A stretch of 50,280 nucleotides of DNA from an uncultured Prevotella sp. (GTDB lineage: Bacteria > Bacteroidota > Bacteroidia > Bacteroidales > Bacteroidaceae): contig CAJOEC010000070.1 in NCBI GenBank assembly GCA_905233425.1, positions 1 through 50,280 on the forward strand, written 5' to 3'. The position numbers and the translations under genes were made by a program. Position 1 is the stretch's first letter, and each line of letters opens with the position of its first letter. The notes beneath the pieces were generated by a model, which saw only the letters and a program-made list of their open reading frames with translations, did no database searches and was not told the DNA's origin. Positions 8,418 through 15,537 of this stretch are shown here, piece after piece.

Positions 8418-9164
8418 CTAAAAAGCATTTACAATCTTCTCCACCTCTCGCAGTTTCACTTTGAAGCGGTGTTGCGGCAGGGTGTCGTTGGTCAGGGCCG
8501 CGCCCATGCAGTATTTGCTGAAGCCGTGGGGATGGATGCGCAGTTGTCGCAGCATCTCAACCACTGGCGAATAGACCAGGCCGTCGCGCTTCAGCTCGAT
8601 GACCACTAACGGCCCCATGTCGAGGTGCTCGCCGGTGAGCAGGTTGTTGAACTCCAGTTGCGTGTCGATGGTCAGCCGCTCGGTCTTTGCGCGGTTCACC
8701 AGCGTTATGCGGTGGAAATAGTTGTGGGTGTGGGCCTGCAGTCTGTCCACGTCGAAGCGCAGCACCTGGGCCAGGAAGTCGCGCTTTGTGGGGTCGCTTA
8801 GGTCCATGTCGGTCACCTCAATGCGTTTCTTCTTCGTGCGCCCGTGGTTGTTCTTCGTCTTCACCTCCATGAACTGCAGGTTCGAGCTGACGTATGTGCG
8901 GAAGCGAATCTTCTGCCTCCGTGCGAATCCGTTCTGGTGCTGCCTGTACATGTCGAAGCCGGTGGTGTCGAAATAGGTGGTGTCGTAGAGCATGTTGCGC
9001 TCGCCGCCAATCTCCTGTGCGTAGTAGTCGTCGCGGGCCATGAGCAGCAGCCGCTCCAACTGCGTCATCGTGGTGACGAACTTCGTGTCGGTGCGGTTCA
9101 TCAGCTTCACGCCGCTCATCTCGGCCAGCGTTATTGGTGCGAATTGTCTGAGTATCTCTTCCAT
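8418..9164 (-). CDS. VTC-domain polyphosphate polymerase family protein
   Basis: A 248-residue protein of the VTC domain family (triphosphate-tunnel fold), related to the catalytic domain of yeast Vtc4 that makes polyphosphate from ATP. The tunnel-lining charged residues are visible in 'RTDTKFV', 'RQKIRFRTYV', 'FMEVKTKN', 'RTKKKRIEV' and 'VIELKRDG'. I start it at the ATG at 9164 (MEEILRQF). An in-frame extension to 9302 encodes only S/H/K/T-rich translation of GACTTATGGG repeats and is not family-like. First gene of the VTC-DUF4956-DUF2490-lipoprotein unit. Polyphosphate synthesis is inferred from family only. Confidence 0.85.
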   Translation of the reverse strand: MEEILRQFAPITLAEMSGVKLMNRTDTKFVTTMTQLERLLLMARDDYYAQEIGGERNMLYDTTYFDTTGFDMYRQHQNGFARRQKIRFRTYVSSNLQFMEVKTKNNHGRTKKKRIEVTDMDLSDPTKRDFLAQVLRFDVDRLQAHTHNYFHRITLVNRAKTERLTIDTQLEFNNLLTGEHLDMGPLVVIELKRDGLVYSPVVEMLRQLRIHPHGFSKYCMGAALTNDTLPQHRFKVKLREVEKIVNAF

Positions 9165-9170
9165 GATCTG

Positions 9171-9255
9171 GGTCTTATGGGACTTATGGGTCTTATGGGA
9201 CTTATAGGACTTATGAGTCTTATGGGACTTATGGGTCTTATGGGACCTATGGGGG
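9171..9255. repeat. GACTTATGGG simple-sequence array upstream of the VTC gene
   Basis: Roughly nine units of a 10-base motif (GACTTATGGG / GTCTTATGGG with variants) directly precede the start codon. The same family recurs at 10061-10094 inside the MATE gene and at 23301-23336 between murD and mraY. Confidence 0.88.
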
Positions 9256-9299
9256 CTCTGTGAACTCTGTGGTTTTTGTGACCTCTGTGATTTTGTTTG

Positions 9300-9307
9300 C
9301 AAATTTA
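9300..9307 (-). promoter_or_regulatory. -7 promoter box for the VTC unit
   Basis: On the reverse strand this reads TAAATTTG, matching TAnnTTTG. No TTTG lies 19 bases upstream, so the call rests on the -7 box and on position upstream of the four-gene unit. Confidence 0.35.
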
Positions 9308-9383
9308 CACGTTTTTTCTTTCCTGTGAAAATTATTTCTGTGAAAACTTATTATTCTTCAGCAAATTCCCCTTTCTGCGGCAA

Positions 9384-10805
9384 CTATTCCCTTTTCACTA
9401 TTCCTTTTTTCATCCATCCTCCGTGGAACAGTCGTGCAAGGAAGATGCTTCCCCTGAATGCAAGCTCCACGGCCATGGCCGTCCATACTCCGCGCAGTCC
9501 GTGCACCGTGGCCAACCATGAGGCGAGCGTCAGCCTTATACCCCACATCGAGGCGAGGCTTATGATTGCGGGCCATAACGTGTCGCCGGCACCTATCAGC
9601 ACGCCGTTGGCAACTATCGCCGCGGCGAACATGGGTTCTGCCCACGCCTCAATGCGCAGCGCCTCCACCCCTTGCGCTATCACCTCCTGCGCAGGGGTCA
9701 TAAAGGCCATCAGCTCGGGGGCGAAGACCCACATCAACATTCCCATGAATGTCATCACGGCCATGCCAAGCCCCACCGACATGTTGGCGAACGAGCGCGT
9801 CAGCTGTAGCTGTCCTGCCCCTATGCCCTGGCCAACGAGCGTCGTGGCGGCCTCGGCGATGCCGTAGCCCGGCATGTAGCACAAGCTCTCCACGGTGATA
9901 GCCAGCGAGTTGGCGGCTATGGCTACCGTGCCAAGCGGTGCCACGATGATGGTGCTCACTATGTACGCCCCGCCCATGAGTACATGCTGCAGGGCCATCG
10001 GCGCACCAATCTTGAAGGCCGTGCCGACGATATCGGCCGTGGGGCGGAAAGTGCTGAGATAGGACTTATGGGTCTCATAGGACTTATAAGTCTCGCTGTT
10101 TTTTTCTCCAAAGAGCCGTAGCATGTCGCTGCGCCACAGCAGGAAATAGAGCATGAGCAGGGCCGTGACCATTTCGGCCAGACCAGTGCCAAGGGCGGCT
10201 CCCGCCACGCCCATGCCGAGTATATATATAAAGATGTAGTTGAACACCACGTCGAGGCAGCACATCATTATATTCAACATTGAGGGTATCTTCATGTTTC
10301 CGCTGCACTTCAGCATCGTTCCTGCCAGCCCGCTCATCTGGAAGAAGATTCCACAGACACCTATGAGAACGAAATAGAGCGACGCGTCGGCGGCAATCTC
10401 CTCCGTGCCGCCAAGCCAGTAGGGTAGGTAGCTGTGTACGGCGATGCCAGCGATGGAGAGCATCAGGCTCCAAACGAAGGCACACACAAGCGACTGCCGC
10501 AGCACGCGGCGAGCCCCCTCGAAATCGTTTGCCCCGATGAAATGGGCCACCTGCACGGAGAAACCAAGATTCACCGCCGACCCCAGACCGCCCATGAGCC
10601 ATGTAGTGGTCTCCACCAGTCCGATGGCCGCTATGGCCTTAGCCCCCAAGTGGCCCACCATTGCCGCGTCGATGAAGAACATCACCGTGGCTGAGATCTG
10701 GGCGAGGATGGAGGGGACAGACAGCTGCACTATAAGCCGTAGTCGCTCACTGCGGCTCATTGTGCGACCTTCGCGGATGTATGACAACAAATCTTGACGT
10801 GCCAT
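9384..10805 (-). CDS. MATE family efflux transporter
   Basis: A 473-residue inner-membrane cation/drug antiporter of the MATE superfamily with about 12 hydrophobic segments in two homologous halves; 'VPSILAQISATVMFFIDAAM' and 'GAPMALQHVLMGGAYIVSTI' are the starts of the two bundles. Substrate is unknown. Between the two halves (residues ~237-252, 'SETYKSYETHKSYLSTF') the protein contains an in-frame translation of GACTTATGGG-type spacer repeats; being in the inter-domain cytoplasmic loop it probably does not destroy function. It has its own -7 box just upstream and may read through into the VTC unit. Confidence 0.92.
   Translation of the reverse strand: MARQDLLSYIREGRTMSRSERLRLIVQLSVPSILAQISATVMFFIDAAMVGHLGAKAIAAIGLVETTTWLMGGLGSAVNLGFSVQVAHFIGANDFEGARRVLRQSLVCAFVWSLMLSIAGIAVHSYLPYWLGGTEEIAADASLYFVLIGVCGIFFQMSGLAGTMLKCSGNMKIPSMLNIMMCCLDVVFNYIFIYILGMGVAGAALGTGLAEMVTALLMLYFLLWRSDMLRLFGEKNSETYKSYETHKSYLSTFRPTADIVGTAFKIGAPMALQHVLMGGAYIVSTIIVAPLGTVAIAANSLAITVESLCYMPGYGIAEAATTLVGQGIGAGQLQLTRSFANMSVGLGMAVMTFMGMLMWVFAPELMAFMTPAQEVIAQGVEALRIEAWAEPMFAAAIVANGVLIGAGDTLWPAIISLASMWGIRLTLASWLATVHGLRGVWTAMAVELAFRGSIFLARLFHGGWMKKGIVKRE
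10061..10094. repeat. GACTTATGGG-type repeat inside the MATE coding region
   Basis: Three to four units of the spacer repeat also seen at 9171-9255 sit in frame in the loop between the two halves of the MATE transporter. Confidence 0.8.
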
Positions 10806-10830
10806 AGACGCTATATAACTAAGTTTGCTG

Positions 10831-10838
10831 CAAAGGTA
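10831..10838 (-). promoter_or_regulatory. -7 promoter box for the MATE gene
   Basis: Reverse-strand TACCTTTG matches TAnnTTTG and lies 26 bases upstream of the MATE ATG. The -33 region is not a clear TTTG. Confidence 0.45.
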
Positions 10839-10885
10839 ATAATAATCGGTGGAACGGCCAAGCCATTTTCAGAACATTAACTTTG

Positions 10886-10976
10886 TCGGTTCGCAACAGG
10901 GGCAACTCTCGGTTCGCAACAGGGGCAACTCTCGGTTCGCAACGGGGCAACTCTCGGTTCGCAACAGGGCAACTCT
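10886..10976. repeat. 22/23-bp tandem array (GGTTCGCAAC type)
   Basis: Four units of CTCGGTTCGCAACAGGGGCA plus ACT; two are 23 bases and two 22 bases long. The units resemble an asymmetric version of the palindromic units that follow (shared GTTCGC and AACTC cores). Confidence 0.85.
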
Positions 10977-10999
10977 GAAGCCTCTCCGAGGGGCCAAAA

Positions 11000-11062
11000 A
11001 GTTCGCGCCGTGCGAACTGTCAGTCCGCGCCGGGCGAACTCCGAGTTCGCGCCGGGCGAACT
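11000..11062. repeat. array of 19-bp palindromes, 22-bp period
   Basis: Three consecutive palindromes AGTTCGC-GCCGT/GCCGG-GCGAACT (the second with AGTCCGC) at 11000, 11022 and 11044, each separated by 3 bases. The array is bracketed by inverted CTCCGAG (10984-10990) and CTCGGAG (11073-11079). A four-unit relative lies at 30939-31023. Confidence 0.88.
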
Positions 11063-11081
11063 GAAAGACGTCTCGGAGACG

Positions 11082-11164
11082 ATTTTGACAGAGAACTGGT
11101 GCAATTTTGACAGAGAACTGGTACGATTTTGACAGAGAACTGGTGCAATTCTGACAGAGAACCG
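11082..11164. repeat. 22-bp tandem array (TTTTGACAGAGAACTGG type)
   Basis: Four units starting at 11082, 11104, 11126 and 11148, exactly 22 bases apart, consensus ATTTTGACAGAGAACTGGT plus three variable bases. The fourth is degenerate. Confidence 0.88.
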
Positions 11165-11179
11165 AGATCACCCTATGAA

Positions 11180-11523
11180 AACGGCCTGAAAGGCCAATGA
11201 GCACATAGCCCAGGGCAGCGCCCTGGGTAAAATTGGCGGTGAGGGTTCGCCCTGCAAGGGCAAAAGCGATAATAGGAGGCGGTGCCTCCGTATAGGTGAT
11301 TTCTATTAATCTAATTAAATGGTGCGCAGCCACTCCCCTCCCTTCAAGGGGAGGGGCTGGGGGTGGGGTCTGTAACTTCTTGTCTACTAATTAGGCTGCG
11401 CGTAGTTTTTGCAATTTGTAGAACATACTTATAATTCTTTTGCCCTTGCAGGGCGCAGTTCGTTTCGTCTGTGTACCCAGGGCGCTGCCCTGGGCTATGT
11501 GCTCATTGGCCTTTCAGGCCGTT
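11180..11523. mobile_element. 344-bp element with perfect 50-bp terminal inverted repeats
   Basis: Left arm 11180-11229 and right arm 11474-11523 are exact reverse complements over 50 bases and contain the internal palindrome GCCCAGGGCAGCGCCCTGGG. A second inverted pair (11249-11266 / 11437-11454, 18 bases, exact) lies inside. The centre is occupied by a separate MITE-like element. No transposase is encoded. It could be a non-autonomous element or a large hairpin-forming repeat; mobility is not shown. Confidence 0.7.
11296..11428. mobile_element. MITE-like element, copy 1 (133 bp)
   Basis: Begins GTGATTTCTATTAAT and ends TTTGTAGAACATAC, with imperfect terminal inverted repeats and an internal pair GCGCAGCC/GGCTGCGC, plus a CCCCTCC...GGGGAGGGG stem. 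It matches copy 2 at 31226-31391 but lacks a ~37-base internal segment that contains GACCCCACCCC, the pairing partner of GGGGTGGGGTC. Flanks TATAG/TTATA could be a worn target duplication. Confidence 0.72.
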
Positions 11524-11676
11524 GGTTCGACCGTTGGTTTGGCTGTTGGTTTGGCCGTTGGTCCGGCAGTTGGTTCGGTTGTTGGTCTGGCAGTTGGTTC
11601 GGTTGTTGGTCTGGCCGTTGGTTCGGCTGTTGGTCTGGCCGTTGGTTCGGCTGTTGGTCTGGCTGTTAGTTCGGCC
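11521..11676. repeat. 12-bp (24-bp) tandem array upstream of the PAP2 gene
   Basis: About 13 units alternating GTTGGTTCGGCT and GTTGGTCTGGCC lie directly upstream of the PAP2 promoter. In one forward frame it encodes a V/G/L/R-rich peptide that extends the PAP2 frame, but the promoter lies downstream of it, so it is not expected to be translated. Confidence 0.85.
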
Positions 11677-11713
11677 ATTTGCAAACTTAAGGTTTAATTT
11701 TTCCAGTAAATTC

Positions 11714-11744
11714 TTTGTGGTTTCAGAAAAAAAGTGTATCTTTG
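11714..11744 (+). promoter_or_regulatory. PAP2 gene promoter (TTTG-N19-TATCTTTG)
   Basis: TTTG at 11714-11717 and TATCTTTG at 11737-11744 with an exact 19-base spacer. It predicts a transcription start near 11750 and fixes the ATG at 11780 as the real start. Confidence 0.8.
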
Positions 11745-11779
11745 CCCCCAATAAACCAAATAACAACAATCAAACAACT

Positions 11780-13717
11780 ATGAAAAAAACACTACTAATG
11801 GTTATTGTGGCCCTGTCGTCATGGACTGACGCTATGGCCACCGGCTTTTTCAACAACGAGCCGATGACGCTCGACGTGCCGGAGATGAGTCCTGAGGTGA
11901 TGCGCATCATCAACCAGGACATGAGTTACGACTTGGACATCAAGATGCTGAAACATCTTGGTGAGGCAGACCCCGAAAACGTCCCCCTCGTAAGACGCGA
12001 GTGCCTCCCCTTCGTGAGACACGAGACGGACATGGAGGCCAACGCCAAGATGGACTTCGACTTCTTCAAGAGCAAGACAGCCGACGACGTTAAGCCCTAC
12101 AAGGTGATGGACGACCTGACCTTCGTGGGCGTGCCCCTCTTCGTGGCCGGTTGGGCCATCAAGGGCGACAAGGCCATGTTCCGCGTGAACAACAAGGACG
12201 GAAAGAAAAACACACAGCTGCTCACCGACTTCAAGACCGGCATCGACGACTACACGCAGTTCTTCGGCCCGGTGATGACCGTGGGCCTGAAGCTGGGCGG
12301 ATATGAGGGCCGCAGCGACTGGCCCCGCCTGATGGCCTCGTCGCTAATGTCCTACGCCATCATGGCCGGATTCGTCAACGGCATCAAGTACACCGCCAAG
12401 GAGATGCGCCCCGACGGCTCGACAGCCAACTCGTGGCCCTCGGGCCACACGGCCACCTCGTTTGTTGGTGCCGCCATACTTCACAAGGAGTACGGTCTGA
12501 CACGCTCGCCCTGGTTCAGCGTCGCCGGTTACGGCGTGGCCACGGCAACGGGCGTCATGCGCGTGCTGAACAACCGCCACTGGGTCTCCGACGTGATGTC
12601 GGGAGCCGGCATAGGCATCATGTCGACAGAGCTGGGCTATGCCATCGGCGACCTCCTCTTCAAGCGTAAGGGACTGCTGCGCAACGACATGATCCTCGAC
12701 TCGGAGAAGCCATCGTTCTTCGGCATCTCCATGGGCTTGGGCTTAGGCGGCAAGGACATCGACTTCAACTACTTCACCGACATGCAGGACAAGGAGCTTC
12801 ACGGCATGACCGAGGAGATAGCAGCACAGGGGTATGATCTCTTAGGCGACGCCGCCGACATCAACATCGACTTCCGCTCAGCAACCGTTGTCGATGCCGA
12901 GGGAGCCTATTTCTTCAACAAATACGTCGGTGTGGGAGGCCGCTTCCGCGTGAGGGCCATGTCGGCAAAGTCGTTCGGAAAGTATGCCGATATCTCGTCG
13001 GAGGACTACAACAGCATCTGGACCTTGTATATCGATGACATCTACAAACTCGCTGGAAATACGCTCAATATGGCCGATGTGACAAAGGACGGAGCCTCGG
13101 TGACAAACATGCAAGGCATAGTGAAGAGCGACCACTTAGCAGAGTTCACTGGCAGCGTGGGACTCTACCTCAACCTGCCGCTGAACAAGCATTTCGCCCT
13201 GGGCACGAAATTCCTCATCGGACGCTCCATAACGCAGGAACTCGACATCGACGGACACGTAGAGGGCAACGTGAAGGACATCAAGTACTATATGCTCATA
13301 GAGGACGGAAAGGTGTACAAAGGGGAAGAAGGGGGATTGGCATTCGCCGTTGAGGCTCCGGTGAGCACCGGCGAGACTTATACCGACGACTGGGACTACA
13401 TCAGGCTCGGCTCGGACAACTCGACATCCTACGGCACGGGCATTTCGCTGACATACCGCTACAAGTCGAACTTCTCGTGGAAACTGTTCTGCGACTACGA
13501 CTACTCGGAGAAGACCTACACCATGACGGTCGACGAATGCCACTACGTGAAGAAAGCTCTCGGCAGCTCGGCCTACAACTTGGTGAGCAGCCGACTCACC
13601 GCCAGCGACGGCACCCCGATTTCGTCGCTGGCATACGAACTCGAACCCTACGTGTTCAAGAAAGACAAGAAGATGAACTATTTCACCGTAGGCCTCTCGT
13701 TTGCCGTCAATTTCTAA
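11780..13717 (+). CDS. PAP2 phosphatase fused to an outer-membrane beta-barrel
   Basis: A 645-residue envelope protein. Residues 1-20 form a signal peptide. The PAP2 (type 2 phosphatidic acid phosphatase) domain shows the three family motifs: K-x-R-P-like 'KYTAKEMRP' (~202-210), PSGH (~218) and Rx5Hx3D in 'RVLNNRHWVSD' (~260-270). From about residue 320 to the end there are aromatic-rich beta strands ending 'FTVGLSFAVNF', a typical outer-membrane barrel terminus. Likely substrates are lipid phosphates such as undecaprenyl pyrophosphate or lipid A phosphates, but this is inference. I start at 11780 (MKKTLLMV), just after the promoter; the frame is open upstream only through repeats. The lipoprotein gene follows 11 bases later. 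Confidence 0.87.
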   Translation: MKKTLLMVIVALSSWTDAMATGFFNNEPMTLDVPEMSPEVMRIINQDMSYDLDIKMLKHLGEADPENVPLVRRECLPFVRHETDMEANAKMDFDFFKSKTADDVKPYKVMDDLTFVGVPLFVAGWAIKGDKAMFRVNNKDGKKNTQLLTDFKTGIDDYTQFFGPVMTVGLKLGGYEGRSDWPRLMASSLMSYAIMAGFVNGIKYTAKEMRPDGSTANSWPSGHTATSFVGAAILHKEYGLTRSPWFSVAGYGVATATGVMRVLNNRHWVSDVMSGAGIGIMSTELGYAIGDLLFKRKGLLRNDMILDSEKPSFFGISMGLGLGGKDIDFNYFTDMQDKELHGMTEEIAAQGYDLLGDAADINIDFRSATVVDAEGAYFFNKYVGVGGRFRVRAMSAKSFGKYADISSEDYNSIWTLYIDDIYKLAGNTLNMADVTKDGASVTNMQGIVKSDHLAEFTGSVGLYLNLPLNKHFALGTKFLIGRSITQELDIDGHVEGNVKDIKYYMLIEDGKVYKGEEGGLAFAVEAPVSTGETYTDDWDYIRLGSDNSTSYGTGISLTYRYKSNFSWKLFCDYDYSEKTYTMTVDECHYVKKALGSSAYNLVSSRLTASDGTPISSLAYELEPYVFKKDKKMNYFTVGLSFAVNF

Positions 13718-13728
13718 GGTAATATATT

Positions 13729-14106
13729 ATGATTACACTCAACAATGGGGCACGCTTGGCAGCAGTCATGCTCGTCTTGGCCTTGATGCTCTCTTCATGC
13801 ACCGACAATTCGCGCCGCCAGGAGATAGACCAGCGCCGCGCCGCCCTGAAACACAAGCAGGACAGCACGCTGGAGGCATCGCAGCGCGAACTGGCCATCG
13901 TGGACAGCACGCTGCAGGCCGTCAACGCCGAATATGAGCGAATGAAAATCGAGGTGGAGCAGCACAAGAAGGAACTGCGCGCCACCGCCGAGGAACTGAC
14001 CGCATTGACGAAACTTCGCGTCAGGCGCGACTCGCTGCAGACGCAGTGGGACGTGCTTGGCGCGAAGATAAAGTATATCAGGGTGAAGAAGCAGGAGCAA
14101 CCTTAG
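13729..14106 (+). CDS. small coiled-coil lipoprotein, function unknown
   Basis: I do not recognise a named family. The 125-residue product has a lipoprotein signal (hydrophobic 'LAAVMLVLALML' and lipobox LSSC, Cys24), followed by ~95 residues with heptad-like spacing and many Glu/Lys/Arg/Gln, indicating a long coiled coil. It lies 11 bases after the PAP2-barrel gene and probably shares its promoter. It would be anchored to a membrane on the periplasmic side and could act as a spacer or partner of that protein. Confidence 0.72.
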   Translation: MITLNNGARLAAVMLVLALMLSSCTDNSRRQEIDQRRAALKHKQDSTLEASQRELAIVDSTLQAVNAEYERMKIEVEQHKKELRATAEELTALTKLRVRRDSLQTQWDVLGAKIKYIRVKKQEQP

Positions 14107-14108
14107 AC

Positions 14109-14146
14109 AATGCATTCGGACGTGCCACGGCACGTCCGAATGCATT
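14109..14146. terminator. bidirectional hairpin between the lipoprotein gene and ftsZ
   Basis: A perfect 18-bp stem (AATGCATTCGGACGTGCC and complement) with a 2-base loop lies between two converging genes and touches the ftsZ stop codon. The core GGACGTGCC/GGCACGTCC resembles the GGACGCGAC/GTCGCGTCC palindrome at 31084-31103, so it may be a REP-type element serving as terminator. There is no long T-run. Confidence 0.7.
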
Positions 14147-15462
14147 TACACAAAGCTGATGACACCCTGCACAGGCTCCTGCTGGTCGGGACGCTGGGGT
14201 TCGGGCGTGGCGTTCTCGCTGCCTATGCTTGCCAGTATCTCCTTTGTGCGCTTGTATGTGGGCGTCTGCTCCACCTGCGATATTACGTTGTCGTTGTCGA
14301 GGTCTTCGGGGGCGAAGATGTAGATGTTGGGGCGGCGCTTGTAGCGTTTTGCCGTCTCGCCGTCGTTGTAGTAGTGGCCGCGGCGCTCGTCGCGCTTTGC
14401 TGCCTTCTCCTGCTCCTCGGCCAGGCGGTTGGCCTCCTCGCGGGTCTGCTGCTTGGCCATGCGCTCCTCCATGCCGTCGACATTCTGCATACCGAAGCCC
14501 GTGGCAAGGATGGTGACCTTGACGCGCTTGCCCAGCTCGGGATCTACGGCAACGCCCCACTTGAAGACGAAGTCGCTGCCGAAACGCTCCATGAACTCGT
14601 GGACGTAGTTCATCTCCTCCATCATGAAGTTGTCCTGCGAGTCCTTCTGGTGGGAGAACGAGATGTTGAGCAGTATCTTCTTCGAGTTGAAGATGTCGTT
14701 GTCGTTGAGCAGCGGTGAGTTAAGCGCGTCGTCGATGGCCTTCTTCACGCGGTCCTCGCCCTCGCCGTAGCCAGTCGACATGATGGCCACGCCACCGTCC
14801 TGGAGTACGGTCTTCACGTCGTTGAAGTCGAGGTTCATCGTTCCGTGGAGGGTGATGATCTCGGCAATCGACTTGGCGGCGACGCTAAGTGTGTCATCGG
14901 CCTTCCCGAAGGCGTCGAGGAACGACAGGTCGGGATAGATCTCGCGCAGTCGCTCGTTGTTGATGACCAGCAGCGCATCGACGTGCTTCGACATCTCCTC
15001 AACGCCGTCGAGGGCCTGGTCGATCTTGCGGTTGCCCTCAAAGCGGAAGGGGATGGTGACGATGCCGACGGTGAGGATGTCCATCTCCTTCGACACGCGG
15101 GCGATGACCGGGGCTGCGCCCGTGCCGGTGCCGCCGCCCATGCCGGCGGTAATGAATGCCATGCGCGTGCCGTCGTTGAGCATGTTGTGGATGTCCTTGA
15201 TGCTCTCCTCGGCAGCGGCGCGTGCCTTCTCGGGGCGGTTGCCGGCTCCGAGGCCCTCGCTGCCAAGTTGCAGCTTCACGGGCACTGGCGAGTCGTTGAG
15301 AGCCTGGTTGTCGGTGTTGCAGACTACGAAGGTCACGTCGTGAATGCCTTCCTTGTACATGTGGTTCACAGCGTTGCCGCCACCGCCGCCTACGCCGATG
15401 ACTTTGATGATGCTGTGCTTCTCTTCGGGAACGCCGAAGTCGAGTATTTCGTTGTTGTTCAT
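14146..15462 (-). CDS. ftsZ: cell division protein FtsZ
   Basis: Tubulin-like GTPase of 438 residues that polymerises into the Z-ring. It has the N-terminal 'IKVIGVGGGGGNAVNHM' nucleotide loop, the tubulin signature GGGTGTGAAP (residues 107-116), and the synergy loop 'LNDFNDVKTVL' region containing the T7 loop. The C-terminal ~110 residues are a charged linker, ending with a short hydrophobic tail 'VQGVISFV'. The ATG at 15462 (MNNNEILDF) is chosen; the earlier one at 15525 adds 21 non-conserved residues. Last gene of the dcw cluster; its stop abuts a strong hairpin. Confidence 0.97.
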   Translation of the reverse strand: MNNNEILDFGVPEEKHSIIKVIGVGGGGGNAVNHMYKEGIHDVTFVVCNTDNQALNDSPVPVKLQLGSEGLGAGNRPEKARAAAEESIKDIHNMLNDGTRMAFITAGMGGGTGTGAAPVIARVSKEMDILTVGIVTIPFRFEGNRKIDQALDGVEEMSKHVDALLVINNERLREIYPDLSFLDAFGKADDTLSVAAKSIAEIITLHGTMNLDFNDVKTVLQDGGVAIMSTGYGEGEDRVKKAIDDALNSPLLNDNDIFNSKKILLNISFSHQKDSQDNFMMEEMNYVHEFMERFGSDFVFKWGVAVDPELGKRVKVTILATGFGMQNVDGMEERMAKQQTREEANRLAEEQEKAAKRDERRGHYYNDGETAKRYKRRPNIYIFAPEDLDNDNVISQVEQTPTYKRTKEILASIGSENATPEPQRPDQQEPVQGVISFV

Positions 15463-15537
15463 TGTGTCTTTATTGTTAGTTGTCTCGATGTCATTATATA
15501 GATGTTGTCTGTTCAGGCTCCCCAAGGGGCTTATGGG

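Larger units (their letters stand above)
10806..11779. other. repeat-filled spacer between the MATE and PAP2 genes
   Basis: No gene is supported in these 974 bases. From left to right they hold a -7 box for the MATE gene, three consecutive ~22-bp-period arrays (10886-10976, 11000-11062, 11082-11164), a 344-bp inverted-repeat element (11180-11523) with a MITE-like element nested in it (11296-11428), a 12-bp-period array (11521-11676) and the PAP2 promoter (11714-11744). Open frames across it are compositional artefacts of the repeats. Confidence 0.8.

Noticed and set aside
9165..9302. 46-residue N-terminal extension of the VTC protein
   Set aside because: Encoded by GACTTATGGG repeats, giving a Ser/His/Lys/Thr peptide without family similarity.
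10886..11164. CRISPR array
   Set aside because: Units are contiguous 22-bp tandem repeats without unique spacers, and no cas genes are in the window.
11471..11779. 103-residue N-terminal extension of the PAP2 protein
   Set aside because: It is only translation of an inverted-repeat arm and the 12-bp array, and the promoter lies inside it; a signal peptide begins exactly at 11780.
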